Positions 1 to 10,749 are shown, counted from the stretch's first letter. The stretch is DNA of 43,029 nucleotides from Campylobacterales bacterium (GCA_027024145.1 JALVTF010000028.1:1-43029); one strand, 5' to 3'. Numbers and translations are program-made. The notes: a model not told the origin generated them from the sequence alone.

Positions 1-2
1 AC

Positions 3-119
3 ATCATCCGAGGCAACTACGATTCTCCCGTAGAAGCGGCGGTGGACCTCTATCTCGATGTGCTCAATCTCTTCGTCTCCATCTTGCAACTTTTGGGGAT
101 TTTGGGCAATGAAGAGTGA
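3..119 (+). CDS. C-terminal fragment of Bax inhibitor-1/YccA family membrane protein (partial, 5' truncated)
   Basis: Frame 3 reads IIRGNYDSPVEAAVDLYLDVLNLFVSILQLLGILGNEE*, typical of the BI-1 family C-terminus (LDLYLDxLNLF); runs off the left edge. Confidence 0.7.
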   Translation: MIRGNYDSPVEAAVDLYLDVLNLFVSILQLLGILGNEE

Positions 120-495
120 GGAAGCGGGGCTCTTTCGCCTCATCGATGCCAATCTCAACAGACTCCGCGAAGGGGTGCGCGTGGTGGAGGATATCCTCCG
201 CTACATAGAAGATAATGCCGACCTCGCCAAACGCCTCAAAGAGGTGCGCCACAAGGCACGCTTCGAAGATCCGAGGCTCTTGGAGTGCCGTGATATCGAG
301 GGTGACGTGCTCAAGCGCTCCACCTCTTCGGAAATGAGGCGCACCGACATCACAAGCCTCAAGCGCGCCAATATCAAACGTGCACAAGAGTCCGCACGTG
401 TCCTCGAAGAGGCTCTTAAACTTATAGACCCAAAAGCAAGTGCGCTTTTCAAAACAATCCGCTACGAACTCTACGATATAGAAAAAGTGCTCTAA
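109..495 (+). CDS. Thiamine-phosphate pyrophosphorylase-like (ThiE N-terminal-domain type) protein
   Basis: MKSEEAGLFRLIDANLNRLREGVRVVEDILRYIEDN... matches the DANxNRxxEGLRVxEDxxR signature; internal ATG at 109 preferred over 58 because it overlaps the upstream stop. Confidence 0.65.
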   Translation: MKSEEAGLFRLIDANLNRLREGVRVVEDILRYIEDNADLAKRLKEVRHKARFEDPRLLECRDIEGDVLKRSTSSEMRRTDITSLKRANIKRAQESARVLEEALKLIDPKASALFKTIRYELYDIEKVL

Positions 496-836
496 TCTTC
501 GAAGAAGCTTTCATCGGAAGCGTTGATATCGAAGGTAGTCGAGGCGGTGGCGTTGGTCTCGTTGACTTCGACGACCACTTTCCATGTGCCTTTTTCGCGC
601 CACGGCAAGAAGCGATAGTCATAGACCGAACCGTAAAAGGGTGGGACATAGAAAGTCTTGATGCGATCATCTTTGCCGCTGGGAGAGATCCAGTGAAACC
701 GCACGTGGAGTCCATTGCTATTATCGGATCTGTCGATAAAATAGGTGCATATGATCTTTTCGTTTTGGATAGCGCAGCTCAGACTCCCCGCTGCAAGCAA
801 CATCGGCAAGATCAAAAATAGCGACTTTTTACCCAT
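492..836 (-). CDS. Small secreted protein or putative lipoprotein, unknown function
   Basis: 114 aa with N-terminal signal-like segment MGKKSLFLILPMLLAAGSLSC; overlaps the upstream methyltransferase gene. Confidence 0.55.
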   Translation of the reverse strand: MGKKSLFLILPMLLAAGSLSCAIQNEKIICTYFIDRSDNSNGLHVRFHWISPSGKDDRIKTFYVPPFYGSVYDYRFLPWREKGTWKVVVEVNETNATASTTFDINASDESFFED

Positions 837-1507
837 AGAAACACCACTTCAAACTCGAGATAAGGATGCGGATAGGTCTGCAAAAGGCGCCGTAATTGCG
901 CTACAGAAGCTCGCTTGCGACCGCTACTGACACCGCTTCTTTTGATGTAGGTAAACATCTGCTTGGTATCTTCAAAAAAAAGACGATACCGGCGCAATTC
1001 ATAGTCTACCATAAAGTGACGTGAAGCGAAAGCGAGTATCTCTTCTTTATCATAGATGGGCGAAGAGAGACCGAGGATTTCGTGGATCGTAGCGAAAGTA
1101 TCGGATGTAAAGAGAGCAAAGGCCCCAAAAGGAGCTGTTTTAGCGATATGGAAAAACGCTTTTTCGAGATTTTTGCTCCACTGCAGCGCAGAAGCGGAAA
1201 AAGCGAGGTCGAAAGAGTCGCTCCCAAGCTTTTGCCAGCATCGCGCATCATCGAAATCGCACACGATTTTGCGCACCTTCGACACAGGATGCAAAGCCAG
1301 CATCTTTTGTGAAGAGTCGAGGGCTACGAAGCGATCAAACCCCCAGTCGATATTGCGATAGACCTCGCCGCTCCCGGCTCCGATATCGAGAAGAGATCTC
1401 CCGCGAAAAGGGGTATTTCGTACCAGATGCTGGGCCACACGGCTCTGGATGATTTTGTAGTTTTGATACTCGTGGGCAAATCTTTCAAATTCTTTGATAT
1501 GATTCAA
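812..1507 (-). CDS. SAM-dependent methyltransferase, BioC-like (malonyl-ACP O-methyltransferase)
   Basis: LLDIGAGSGEVYRNI SAM-binding motif, FDLAFSASALQW motif typical of BioC. Confidence 0.7.
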   Translation of the reverse strand: MNHIKEFERFAHEYQNYKIIQSRVAQHLVRNTPFRGRSLLDIGAGSGEVYRNIDWGFDRFVALDSSQKMLALHPVSKVRKIVCDFDDARCWQKLGSDSFDLAFSASALQWSKNLEKAFFHIAKTAPFGAFALFTSDTFATIHEILGLSSPIYDKEEILAFASRHFMVDYELRRYRLFFEDTKQMFTYIKRSGVSSGRKRASVAQLRRLLQTYPHPYLEFEVVFLWVKSRYF

Positions 1508-1529
1508 TAGCGTTTTACCTCATTTTGGG

Positions 1530-1535
1530 TATAAT
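1530..1535 (+). promoter_or_regulatory. Putative -10 element (TATAAT) upstream of secG
   Basis: TATAAT about 26 bp upstream of the secG ATG, in a short divergent intergenic region. Confidence 0.4.
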
Positions 1536-1560
1536 TGGGCAAAAATCGTAAAGGACAGGG

Positions 1561-1899
1561 ATGACGAAAATCCTTTTTATCGTACAAATCATCTTGGCGG
1601 TGATTCTTACTATCGTAATTTTACTACAAAAAAGCTCTTCTATCGGGCTTGGAGCCTATAGCGGTAGCAACGAATCGGTCTTTGGGGCGAAGGGGCCGCA
1701 AGGGTTTTTGGCACGATTGACATTCTTTTTGGCGACGGTTTTCGTGCTCAATACGATCTTACTCGGGTATCTGTATAACAAAACTTTCAACAACTCCGTC
1801 GTCGAAAAAGTCAAAGTCGAAAAAAACTCACCCATCCCCAGCGTACCTACGCAGCCAAAAGAGTCTGTACCGCAAGCACCTGCACCTGCAACACACTAA
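1561..1899 (+). CDS. secG: Preprotein translocase subunit SecG
   Basis: 112 aa, two TM segments, [34 protein letters not shown] motif. Confidence 0.9.
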   Translation: MTKILFIVQIILAVILTIVILLQKSSSIGLGAYSGSNESVFGAKGPQGFLARLTFFLATVFVLNTILLGYLYNKTFNNSVVEKVKVEKNSPIPSVPTQPKESVPQAPAPATH

Positions 1900-1922
1900 A
1901 ATTCGTCAATGAAGGAGCGACA

Positions 1923-2483
1923 ATGGAACTGAGCGAAGTATACGACTACGCACGTGATCATATGCAAAAGAGCCTCGAAGTGCTCAAGAAAGATTTCAAT
2001 ACGTTGCGCACGGGGCGCGTCACCACGGCCGTGGTAGAAGGTATCAAGGTGGACTACTACGGCACACCAACACCACTCAACCAGGCTGCCAGCGTGGTGG
2101 CTGCAGACGCTACCACCATCGTCATCTCTCCTTGGGACAAGAGCCTTCTCGATGAGATAGAGCGCGCCATCCAAGAGGCCAATATCGGCGTCAACCCCAA
2201 CAACGACGGCGAGCAGATCAAACTCTTCTTCCCTCCGATGACTGTGGAGCAGCGCGAAGCAGAAGCCAAAAAGGCCAAGCAGTTCGGCGAAAAGGCCAAA
2301 ATCGCCATCCGCAACGTCCGCCGTGACGCCAACGACAAGATCAAAAAGTTCTTCAAGGAAAAACTCATCACAGAAGACGAAGAGAAAAAGGGTCTTGAAG
2401 AGGTACAAAAAATTACGGACGAATTCGTCAAAAAAGTAGACGAGCTGGTCAAGCAAAAAGAGCAAGAGATTATGAAGGTGTAG
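1923..2483 (+). CDS. frr: Ribosome recycling factor
   Basis: [45 protein letters not shown]... canonical RRF. Confidence 0.97.
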   Translation: MELSEVYDYARDHMQKSLEVLKKDFNTLRTGRVTTAVVEGIKVDYYGTPTPLNQAASVVAADATTIVISPWDKSLLDEIERAIQEANIGVNPNNDGEQIKLFFPPMTVEQREAEAKKAKQFGEKAKIAIRNVRRDANDKIKKFFKEKLITEDEEKKGLEEVQKITDEFVKKVDELVKQKEQEIMKV

Positions 2484-2488
2484 CGAAG

Positions 2489-2676
2489 ACCAGCCGGAGT
2501 CTCGGCAAGCAAACTGCTTTGCTTGCGTGTCTGAGCGGAAAGCTGCGAGTATATGCGAATCCGAAATCAAGAATTTCGCAATAAGCATACGAGCAGCTGG
2601 GTTACCTCGAAGAAAACGAAGCTGAGCGAAGAGAAGCAAGTTTTTGGTTACCAGCCGAAAGCTTGCAAGCAAACTG
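2489..2676. repeat. Repeat- and hairpin-rich frr-pyrE intergenic segment
   Basis: Perfect 9-bp hairpin GCAAGCAAA-CTGC-TTTGCTTGC (2505-2526); direct repeats ACCAGCCG (2489-2496, 2650-2657), GCAAGCAAACTG (2505-2516, 2665-2676) and GGTTACC (2600-2606, 2646-2652). Confidence 0.6.
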
Positions 2677-2710
2677 TTTATCTTTGCAACGAAGTAAGAA
2701 AAGGTATTGG

Positions 2711-3322
2711 ATGCTCGATATCGAAAAAATCTACAAAGAGAGTGGCGCGCTTTTGGAGGGGCATTTCTTGCTCTCCAGCGGCAAGCACAGTCCCAATTAT
2801 CTGCAAAGCGCCAAAGTCTTGGAAGACCCCAAAGTAGCCGAGCAGCTTGCTACGGAGCTGGCCAAGCAGATCAAAGCGAGCGGCCTTGCGATAGATACCG
2901 TCTGCTCGCCGGCTATCGGGGGACTACTGGCAGGCTACGAGCTGGCCAGGGCTCTGGGGGTGCGCTTCATTTTTACTGAGCGCAAAAACGGTGCAATGAC
3001 GCTGCGCCGCGGCTTTAGCGTGGAGCCTGGCGAGAAGGTGCTTATCTGCGAAGATATCATCACCACAGGTGGCAGCGCCATGGAAGCGGCACGCGAGATA
3101 GAAAATCGCGGTGGCGAGGTGGTAGGCTTCGCCGCTCTTGCCAATCGTGGTGTGTGCCAAAGAGAGGGTGGCAAAACAGAGCGTAAACCAGAATGCAAGC
3201 TCCCAGCCGACAAACCCTTCTTCGCACTGGCAGATTTCGACTTCCCTATCTACGAACCTACCGAGTGTCCCCTCTGCGAAGCGGGCAGCACACCGGTGAA
3301 ACCCGGCAGCAGAGGAAACTGA
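2711..3322 (+). CDS. pyrE: Orotate phosphoribosyltransferase
   Basis: [32 protein letters not shown]..., PRPP motif [14 protein letters not shown]. Confidence 0.95.
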   Translation: MLDIEKIYKESGALLEGHFLLSSGKHSPNYLQSAKVLEDPKVAEQLATELAKQIKASGLAIDTVCSPAIGGLLAGYELARALGVRFIFTERKNGAMTLRRGFSVEPGEKVLICEDIITTGGSAMEAAREIENRGGEVVGFAALANRGVCQREGGKTERKPECKLPADKPFFALADFDFPIYEPTECPLCEAGSTPVKPGSRGN

Positions 3323-3798
3323 TGGCCAGATGGCGCCATATCAAACAGGGAAAAGTTCCCTCTACCACGAAACCCCAGGCGCCATCCTTCACACCGGCTC
3401 CCATAGCCGATCGTCTCAAAGCCTTCCTCACCGATACCTTTATGATCACGATGCCGATATTTTATATCGTCATCTACCTTGTGATGGGCTCGCGCGAGGC
3501 CTTTCGCGCACATATGGGTGAAGGGTGGCTCTATATCCTCATCCCGCATATGCTTATCGTCACGCTGCTGTGGTGGCGCAAAGGCCAGACACCGGGAATG
3601 AAAGCCTACGATATCAAAATTACGCGCTATGGCGATCCCACAAAGTCCATCAATTTTTTCCAAGCGCTCCTTCGCTACATTCTAATGCCTATATCGATCT
3701 TTTCGCTTCTTGGCATTCTCATAGCACTTTTTCGCAAAGATCGCCAAACCTTCCACGATATCGCCTCTTGGACGATGCTGATACGCCATGAGTCGTAG
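3322..3798 (+). CDS. RDD family membrane protein
   Basis: PIADRLKAFLTDTFMI ... GQTPGMKAYDIKI ... ALLRYI ... RQTFHDIASWT; start overlaps pyrE stop (ATG at 3322). Confidence 0.85.
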   Translation: MARWRHIKQGKVPSTTKPQAPSFTPAPIADRLKAFLTDTFMITMPIFYIVIYLVMGSREAFRAHMGEGWLYILIPHMLIVTLLWWRKGQTPGMKAYDIKITRYGDPTKSINFFQALLRYILMPISIFSLLGILIALFRKDRQTFHDIASWTMLIRHES

Positions 3799-4870
3799 AC
3801 TTTTTTGGCTGCTGAGCGCCTTTTACTTCTTTTTCTTCGCTATCATCGGCGTCTATGTAATCTATATGCCAAAAGTGTTGGAGCTTACGGGATATAGTAG
3901 TTTCCAAATAGGCGTGGTTTTTGCCATGAGCCCCTTGATGCGCTTTATCGCTCCCTTTTTCTTTTTGCGCCGCTTCAGCCTCAGCGCCAAAGTCTATCTC
4001 GCCGCACTGGGGCTCAGCCTCGTTGCCGGCGTGCTCTTTTATCTCACTATTCACGACTTTTGGCTCTTTTTGCTTCCTAACATCATGCTTGGCATCGCTT
4101 TTGCACTCATCCTCCCCTACGCAGAAACCATAGCACTGCAGACCATCGGAAAAGAGCGATACGGCAGGGCGAGGCTATGGGGAAGCATCGGTTTTATCCT
4201 CGTAGCACTCCTGCTTGCACGCTTGATGGGCGACACCTCAAACGCACTCCATTTTCTCTTTTTCACCATCCTCGCTACGGCGCTTGTGGGTATATGGTTG
4301 GTACGCTACGAGCAAAAATCGCAGCAATCGCACCAGAACGGCGGCTTTTCTCTTCTATCACACTGGAAGCTGTGGGTAAGCATCTTTTTGATGCAAGTAA
4401 GCTTCGGACCATTTTACAATTTTTTCACCATCTATGAGAGTGAGCACGGGTTAGATTACACCACCATCAGCTATCTTTGGACCTTTGGTGTCATTTGTGA
4501 AATCGTGATGCTCTACTTCCAAGCGCCCCTCATGCGACGAAATCTCCTAACTCTCATCAAATTCTCCACCTTTGTCACCATCTTTCGCTGGCTTTTGGTG
4601 CAGTTTTTCCCCACGAATCTCCCTATCCTCTATCTGGCCCAATCACTGCACGCCTTTAGCTTCGCACTCTACTACTCCGCTGCCATCGCCTATCTTTTCG
4701 AGATCTATGCCAATAAAAAATTAGCGCAGCAGTTTTTTGGCGGCATCTCTTTTGGGCTGGGAGGATTTGTGGGAAGTATCTTGGCGGGACTCTTTTATGG
4801 AGAGTATCTCTTCTTGTATGCCGCCGCCGTCGCGGCGTTGGCATATCTCTTCATAGCCAAAGCGGATTAA
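3788..4870 (+). CDS. MFS transporter (MFS_1-like/HcaT-type)
   Basis: About 12 hydrophobic segments; [59 protein letters not shown] motif. Confidence 0.8.
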   Translation: MSRRLFWLLSAFYFFFFAIIGVYVIYMPKVLELTGYSSFQIGVVFAMSPLMRFIAPFFFLRRFSLSAKVYLAALGLSLVAGVLFYLTIHDFWLFLLPNIMLGIAFALILPYAETIALQTIGKERYGRARLWGSIGFILVALLLARLMGDTSNALHFLFFTILATALVGIWLVRYEQKSQQSHQNGGFSLLSHWKLWVSIFLMQVSFGPFYNFFTIYESEHGLDYTTISYLWTFGVICEIVMLYFQAPLMRRNLLTLIKFSTFVTIFRWLLVQFFPTNLPILYLAQSLHAFSFALYYSAAIAYLFEIYANKKLAQQFFGGISFGLGGFVGSILAGLFYGEYLFLYAAAVAALAYLFIAKAD

Positions 4871-5040
4871 ACTTTGGGTGCGTAGTAGCAGCGTTTAGGT
4901 GAATCGATCTTGCCTTCGGCTTTGAGTTTCTTGATGGCTTTGTCCACCTCTTTTTTATCCACGCCCAGCATCTCGGCGATTTCGCCGGACTTCAAAGGTT
5001 TGTCGCTCTTTTGGAGCACTTCGAGGACTTTTTCTTCCAT
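4867..5040 (-). CDS. Small winged-helix/HTH protein, 57 aa (below the ORF-track cutoff)
   Basis: Reverse complement translates to [60 protein letters not shown]-like pattern. Confidence 0.75.
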   Translation of the reverse strand: MEEKVLEVLQKSDKPLKSGEIAEMLGVDKKEVDKAIKKLKAEGKIDSPKRCYYAPKV

Positions 5041-5042
5041 CG

Positions 5043-5648
5043 TTACCTCCTTTGGATGATGAGTTTTTCAAGATCCAAGCGCCGTTTTTGGGGCCGCTCC
5101 ATCGCACAGTAGCCAAAAGCGATGAGGAGCGCCACCTTTTGATGAGGCGCAAGCGCAAAAAAGGCTTCTACCTTCTCCTTTTCGAAACCCTCGATCGGAC
5201 AGCTATCTATCCCATGATGCGCCGCGCCCGTCATCATATTGGCAGCGGCGATGTAGCACTGCTTTTGCACCCAGCACGCTACATCTTGCTGGGCCAAGAA
5301 GCTCTTGTAGCGTTCGATATAGGCAGCCGTGGCATCGGCTGGGAGGCCACGGCGTGCGAACATCGCTTGGATATAGCTCTCATCTTGCACCACGCCGCTG
5401 TCTGCTACGATGATGAGTAGATGGCTACAGGTGGTGATCTGCTTTTGGTTCCAGCATAGGGGCCGCAGCGCTTCTTTGGTCTCTTGGCCAGTTACGACGA
5501 TGAAGCGCCACGGCTCCATCCCAAAGGAGCTGGGGCTGAGTCTCCCATACTCCAAAATCTTTGCAAACTCCTGGTCGCTGAGCTTCCTGGCCGGATCGAA
5601 AGCCTTGCAGGCGTAGCGGTGCTGCATTGCTAGGGCAAATCTATCCAC
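5043..5648 (-). CDS. NAD(P)H-dependent oxidoreductase, nitroreductase family (NfsB-like)
   Basis: [43 protein letters not shown] ... [10 protein letters not shown] ... LIAFGYC. Confidence 0.9.
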   Translation of the reverse strand: MDRFALAMQHRYACKAFDPARKLSDQEFAKILEYGRLSPSSFGMEPWRFIVVTGQETKEALRPLCWNQKQITTCSHLLIIVADSGVVQDESYIQAMFARRGLPADATAAYIERYKSFLAQQDVACWVQKQCYIAAANMMTGAAHHGIDSCPIEGFEKEKVEAFFALAPHQKVALLIAFGYCAMERPQKRRLDLEKLIIQRR

Positions 5649-6582
5649 GATAGATCTCCTCCTTGGTCTCTTCTACCAGTTTGCCGGCCTCCTCGAAAAG
5701 TTCGCGCACGGCTTGTGCTACATCTTCATCGCTTTTGCATAGCTGCACTTGCGAAAGGGCATCGAGTTTATCGAAGAGCTTTTGGAGTCTTGCAAGCTCT
5801 TTGCGCGAGCGCTCAGAAAGAGCCGCAGCATCGTTGCCTTCGAAAAAGCGGATGCGTTTAGCACGCGCTTCATACTCTTCGCCAAGAATCTTGAGACCTT
5901 CGAGATTTTTCTTGGCCTCGGCCAAAAAGGCTGCGAGAGTTTTGAGATGCTCAACGCGCGGACGATTGGTTTCCACATACTCCTTGGCCGCATCAAAAAG
6001 CGCTTTGGCTTGGGCGAGATTGGCCGCAGCCGCTTTGTGCAGCAGCGCCCAGCTTACCAAGATGCCAAAGAGGATACTCACCAAAGCCGCCATCGCTACA
6101 CCGATATAGGGACTTGCATTCATACCGGGCAAGAATTGCTTGTAGAATGCGTAGCTTTGCAGCAGCTGCTTCGCATCCATCTGGGAGGGATCGAGCGTAA
6201 GGTGCTGCAAGATAGCTCCCACAATGCCAAGGAGTACGAAGAGCACGATGGCTGCGAGCACGCCCCACAGTTTCGCCGCGATCGCACCGCGTCTGGGCTC
6301 GACCACCTCGAAAGACTCCAAAGCATCGGCAGAAACTAAGAGATTGTCGGGATCTTCACATTCGATGATAGGCGTAAACATTTGCTCAGAGAGTCCAGTA
6401 AAAGCGTTGAGATTTTCCTTGATACGCGGCACATCCGTCAAAGCGATGGACTCTTGAAGCGTGGTGAGGCTAGCGAGATTGGCGTTGTACTCTTCGATAG
6501 CGGCCACAGCATCGGTGCGAAACTCTTCGATGAGCTCTCTCGCTTCCTGGACGATGGAGCGAATTTGTGCGAGCTTGTTCAT
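5641..6582 (-). CDS. Hypothetical membrane protein with two TM segments flanked by helical/coiled-coil regions
   Basis: 313 aa; LWGVLAAIVLFVLLGIVGAIL and IGVAMAALVSILFGILVSWALL segments. Confidence 0.7.
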   Translation of the reverse strand: MNKLAQIRSIVQEARELIEEFRTDAVAAIEEYNANLASLTTLQESIALTDVPRIKENLNAFTGLSEQMFTPIIECEDPDNLLVSADALESFEVVEPRRGAIAAKLWGVLAAIVLFVLLGIVGAILQHLTLDPSQMDAKQLLQSYAFYKQFLPGMNASPYIGVAMAALVSILFGILVSWALLHKAAAANLAQAKALFDAAKEYVETNRPRVEHLKTLAAFLAEAKKNLEGLKILGEEYEARAKRIRFFEGNDAAALSERSRKELARLQKLFDKLDALSQVQLCKSDEDVAQAVRELFEEAGKLVEETKEEIYRG

Positions 6583-6585
6583 AGC

Positions 6586-8397
6586 TTATCCTTTCTTCTG
6601 CTTGGCCATACGCTTGCGCACGTGGGGATCGAGGTAGCGCTTGCGCAGGCGAATCGATTTGGGTGTGACTTCTACGAGTTCATCCTCTTCGATCCACTCC
6701 AGTGCACGCTCGAGCGTCATCTTGCGCGGCGGTGTGAGTTTGATAGCCTCGTCGCTGCCGGCAGCGCGCACGTTGGTGAGGTTCTTGCCTTTGATGGGGT
6801 TGACCTCTAAATCGTTGGGACGACTATGCTCGCCGATGATCATCCCCACATACACCTCGGTGCCGGGCTCGATGAAGAGCACGCCTCGCTCTTGGAGATT
6901 AAAAAGCGCATAGGCGAGGGCCTTGCCGTTTTCCATGGATATGAGCGCACCGTTTTTGCGATGCTCCACCTCTCCTACGAAGGGGCGAAAATCGAGAAAG
7001 GAGTGGTTCATCACCCCCTCACCCTTGGTGTCTGTGAGAAATTCGCTGCGAAAACCGATGAGCCCACGTGCCGGGATCTCGAACTCGATGCGCACATGCC
7101 CTTCATCCATCGGTACCATGGAGCTCATTACGGCACGGCGGCGTCCCAGTTTGTCGATGACCGTTCCGCTGTAGTCTTCCGGTACGTCGATCACCAAAAG
7201 CTCGAAGGGCTCGAGCCGCACACCGTTTTCTTCCTTGATGATCACCTCTGGACGCGAAAGGCTAAATTCATACCCCTCGCGGCGCATGTTTTCAGCGAGG
7301 ATCGTGATCTGCAGCTCGCCGCGCCCACTCACTTTGAAGCGCCCTTCGCCCACCTCTTCGACGCGCATGGCGATGTTGGTCTCCATCTCTTTGAAGAGGC
7401 GGTCCTTGAGCTTGTTGGAAGTCACGTGCTTGCCCTCTGTCCCGGCCAGGGGCGAGTCGTTGACACTGAAGTAGACGCTGAGTGTGGGCTCTTCGATATG
7501 GAGTGGATCGAGAGGCACGGGATGAGCAGGGTCGACGATGCTATCGCCCACATCGATGTCCTCGAAACCTGCGATCGCCACGATATCGCCAGCTTCGGCC
7601 TCTTCGATCTCGAGGCGGTTGAGGCCCAAAAAGCCGATGAGCTTGGTGATGCGCCCCTTTTTTTCTTCACCGTCAGCCTTGATGAGCAGCAACTCGTCGC
7701 CTCTTTTGATGCGGCCGTTGAAGATGCGAGCGATCCCGATGCGCCCCACGTAGTTGTCATAATCGAGGGTAAAGACCTGGATCTGCGCAGGATTGTCGGC
7801 ACTGCCAGTAGGTGCTGGCACATGCTCGATGATCGCTTCAAAGAGTGGCGTGAGGTCTTTGTTTTCATCCTCGAGATTCCACTTCGCATAGCCATCTCTA
7901 GCGGCTGCATAGAGCACAGGGAAGTCCAGCTGCTCTTCGCTGGCATCCATCGCTACGAAAAGATCGAAAATCTCATCCACCACCCGCTCTGGCTCGGCTG
8001 AGGGCTTGTCGATCTTGTTGATCACCACGATCGGTTTGAGTCCCAGACCGATCGCCTTTTTGACCACGAATTTGGTCTGGGGCATGACGCCCTCTTGGGC
8101 ATCTACGAGCAGTAAAACGCCATCCACCATCTTGAGCACCCGCTCTACTTCGCCGCCAAAGTCGGCGTGGCCGGGGGTGTCGATGATATTGATCTTGAAT
8201 TCTCCATAGCGAATGGCTGTGTTTTTCGATAGGATCGTAATACCTCGTTCGCGCTCGAGCTCGTTGCTATCCATAGCGCGCTCGGCCAGCTCTTTATGCG
8301 CTTCGATGGTACCAGATTGTTTGAGCAGTTCGTCCACGAGCGTGGTTTTACCGTGGTCGACGTGTGCGATCACCGCGATATTTCTTATTTTTTGCAT
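6586..8397 (-). CDS. typA: Translational GTPase TypA/BipA
   Basis: [50 protein letters not shown]; full BipA architecture. Confidence 0.97.
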   Translation of the reverse strand: MQKIRNIAVIAHVDHGKTTLVDELLKQSGTIEAHKELAERAMDSNELERERGITILSKNTAIRYGEFKINIIDTPGHADFGGEVERVLKMVDGVLLLVDAQEGVMPQTKFVVKKAIGLGLKPIVVINKIDKPSAEPERVVDEIFDLFVAMDASEEQLDFPVLYAAARDGYAKWNLEDENKDLTPLFEAIIEHVPAPTGSADNPAQIQVFTLDYDNYVGRIGIARIFNGRIKRGDELLLIKADGEEKKGRITKLIGFLGLNRLEIEEAEAGDIVAIAGFEDIDVGDSIVDPAHPVPLDPLHIEEPTLSVYFSVNDSPLAGTEGKHVTSNKLKDRLFKEMETNIAMRVEEVGEGRFKVSGRGELQITILAENMRREGYEFSLSRPEVIIKEENGVRLEPFELLVIDVPEDYSGTVIDKLGRRRAVMSSMVPMDEGHVRIEFEIPARGLIGFRSEFLTDTKGEGVMNHSFLDFRPFVGEVEHRKNGALISMENGKALAYALFNLQERGVLFIEPGTEVYVGMIIGEHSRPNDLEVNPIKGKNLTNVRAAGSDEAIKLTPPRKMTLERALEWIEEDELVEVTPKSIRLRKRYLDPHVRKRMAKQKKG

Positions 8398-8468
8398 TCA
8401 GTTCCTCTTTTGTGTAATATAGCTCTTATTTTACAACCTTTTTACAAAATATGCGATTAAGGGCAGTA

Positions 8469-9095
8469 ATGATCAAAAATCTCATCTTCGATATGGACGG
8501 CACGCTGATCGACAGTTCCGCCATTATCGCCAACTCCATCAACTATGTGCGCTCCAAACTTGGCTTGCCGCCTATGGAGAGCCGTGTTATTTTAGAGGCC
8601 GTCAACGACACCTCCATCCATCGTCCCAAATTTTTTTACGGTGTGGAGGAGTACCGTCCCGAACACGTGCAGTGGTTTCGCGAGTACTACGCCAAAAACC
8701 ACACCACCCAAACGGTGCTCTATACCGGTGTTCGCGAGCTATTAGAAGAGATACGTCCCTACTTTGGCTTAGCGCTGGCTACCAACGCCTACCGCGAAAG
8801 CGCCCAGCTCATTTTGCGCCACCTCCACATCGAACACTTCTTCGATATTATCGTCTGCGGCGATGAGGTATCCCATCCCAAACCGGCACCCGATATGATC
8901 GAAAAGATCATCGCCTTTTTTGGCTGCAAAAAGGATGAAATCATCCTCATAGGCGACGGCAAGACCGACGAGGAAGCGGCCAAAAACGCCGGCATCGGAT
9001 TTATCAAAGTCAACTGGGGCTGGCAGCGCTACGAAGATGCTATAAACAGCGTAGAGGAGCTGCGCGAGAGGCTTTTGCAGCTGCACAATCTATAA
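8469..9095 (+). CDS. HAD family hydrolase (phosphoglycolate phosphatase-like)
   Basis: MIKNLIFDMDGTLIDSS ... HPKPAPDMIEKI ... ILIGDGKTDEEAAKNAGI. Confidence 0.9.
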   Translation: MIKNLIFDMDGTLIDSSAIIANSINYVRSKLGLPPMESRVILEAVNDTSIHRPKFFYGVEEYRPEHVQWFREYYAKNHTTQTVLYTGVRELLEEIRPYFGLALATNAYRESAQLILRHLHIEHFFDIIVCGDEVSHPKPAPDMIEKIIAFFGCKKDEIILIGDGKTDEEAAKNAGIGFIKVNWGWQRYEDAINSVEELRERLLQLHNL

Positions 9096-10190
9096 TGTTA
9101 TCCCATAGAGCTCATGATAGAGCCTCATGGCGTATCGATCGCTCATGCCGGCGATGAAATCGGCTGCCACGCGGTAGGCAGGCTCTGTTACGGTGCGAGT
9201 GTAATATTCATCGGGCATGAGGCGCGGATCTTGGGTGAGTGCGCTATAGAGCCCCTTGATACACTGCTTGCCCGCGTGCATCTTGCGTAAAATTTGCGGA
9301 TGGCGATAGAGCTTAGTAAAGAGGATCTTTTTGAGCATTTTGATCTGCGTCGCAAGCTCCGTGTCGTAGCGTATCGGAAGTGGCTCATCAGCCGGTATAG
9401 TGGCGCAAAGCACCCTGTCGCTTTTTGGGATATGCGGTCTAGAAGCTTCGATGAGAGAGATCACCATTTTAGCAATAAGCAGCGAGGTGAAGCGATAGCG
9501 AAAGAGCTTGTCACCTCTTGTATACCCTTCCTCTTCGCACTTTTGCATCACCTCTTGGACCAGTTCATTCTTTTCGATCGTCTCAAAACCTATCAGCCCA
9601 TACTTGATCCCATCGTCGATATCTGCACTGATGTAGGCGATCTCATCGGCTTTGTCCACGATCATGGCCTCTAAGCTCGGATGGCGATCGAGCTTGAAGA
9701 CCTCATCGTACCAGCTACCTAAAAAACTCTTTTTATAGGGGAATGAATGCTTGAGGATTCCCTCCAAGGTGGCGAATGTGAGATTGAGCCCATCGAAATC
9801 TTTGTAGCGTTTTTCAAGCTTCGTAACCACTCTAAAGGACTGGAAATTGTGCTCGAAGCCGTTTTTGCTATACCCATCTTTGATGAGGCGATCGAGCTCG
9901 TCGCCACCCACATGACCAAAAGGGGTGTGGCCAAGATCGTGTGCTAGAGCGATCGCTTCGGCCAATGGTTCGCTGAGGCCAAGTTCTCTGGCGATGGTGC
10001 GTGAAATCTGCGCTACCTCCAGGGAGTGGGTCAGACGCGTGCGAAAGTAGTCGCCTACGTAATTGATGAAGACCTGGGTTTTGTATTCGAGCCTGCGAAA
10101 GGAAGAGGAGTGGATGATACGGTCGCGATCGCGATAAAAAGAGGAGCGAAAATCGTCGATGCTGGGGTGGAAACGCTGGGTACACTTCAT
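9090..10190 (-). CDS. dgt: Deoxyguanosinetriphosphate triphosphohydrolase-like protein (HD domain)
   Basis: RDRDRIIHSSSFRRLEYKTQVF ... RTRLTHSLEVAQISRTIAREL ... ALAHDLGHTPFGHVGGDEL; start placed at internal Met (MKCTQRFHP). Confidence 0.9.
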   Translation of the reverse strand: MKCTQRFHPSIDDFRSSFYRDRDRIIHSSSFRRLEYKTQVFINYVGDYFRTRLTHSLEVAQISRTIARELGLSEPLAEAIALAHDLGHTPFGHVGGDELDRLIKDGYSKNGFEHNFQSFRVVTKLEKRYKDFDGLNLTFATLEGILKHSFPYKKSFLGSWYDEVFKLDRHPSLEAMIVDKADEIAYISADIDDGIKYGLIGFETIEKNELVQEVMQKCEEEGYTRGDKLFRYRFTSLLIAKMVISLIEASRPHIPKSDRVLCATIPADEPLPIRYDTELATQIKMLKKILFTKLYRHPQILRKMHAGKQCIKGLYSALTQDPRLMPDEYYTRTVTEPAYRVAADFIAGMSDRYAMRLYHELYGITL

Positions 10191-10735
10191 CGCTCGCGCA
10201 GCCTTTTGAGCTTTTTGCACACTTTGGCAAAATCGATGGTGATGGGACACTCTCCTTCAAGTTTGGCAACCTCTTCGATAAAATCCCCCACTTTGTCGTA
10301 TTTACCACTTTTAAGTCGAAAAATCCTCGCTTTGCACTCTTTGGGATAGACCAAAACGTAGTACTCCACCTTCTCCTCTTCATAGAGCGAAAATTTCACT
10401 CTCTCATCTTTATGGGCGCTCGAAGGAGAAACTATCTCGACGATCAAGTAGGGAGGTTTGCGGATAAAGTCTTCGAGTTTGCCGCACACCACACTGATAT
10501 CGGGACGCACCACCGTCTCGTTATCGACGATCCAATCCTCTTCGGCTACCACAAAACACTCTTCACAGTTCTCCAAAGCCAAAGAGAGCTCTTTGGCAAT
10601 CTCTACTAAAATGAGTTGATGCTCACTCACGGGACTGGGAGCCATCGCTATGGGGATACCGTCGATCAGCTCCCAATCACCCTCCCACTGCTTGTAGTCT
10701 TCATAGGTGTAGCGAGGAATGTATCTGGCCGTCAT
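10187..10735 (-). CDS. Uma2 family (DUF820) putative PD-(D/E)XK endonuclease
   Basis: YTYEDYKQWEGDWELIDGIPIAMAPSPVSEHQLI ... VRPDISVVC ... LIVEIVSPSSAHKDERVKFSLYEEEKVEYYVLVYP. Confidence 0.9.
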   Translation of the reverse strand: MTARYIPRYTYEDYKQWEGDWELIDGIPIAMAPSPVSEHQLILVEIAKELSLALENCEECFVVAEEDWIVDNETVVRPDISVVCGKLEDFIRKPPYLIVEIVSPSSAHKDERVKFSLYEEEKVEYYVLVYPKECKARIFRLKSGKYDKVGDFIEEVAKLEGECPITIDFAKVCKKLKRLRER

Positions 10736-10749
10736 AGAGTACCTTTTGC

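Noticed and set aside
1896-2672. 258-aa minus-strand ORF opposite frr and the spacer
   Set aside because: Leu/Phe-rich antisense frame; frr is clear on the plus strand.
2553-2837. 94-aa plus ORF spanning the frr-pyrE spacer
   Set aside because: No family resemblance, overlaps pyrE out of frame; the spacer is better explained by repeats/hairpins.
6826-8001. 391-aa plus-strand ORF opposite typA
   Set aside because: Antisense of an unambiguous BipA coding sequence.
10187-10735. Uma2/DUF820 gene as part of a mobile element
   Set aside because: No transposase, inverted repeats or target-site duplications nearby; single copy in the window, so treated as an ordinary accessory gene.
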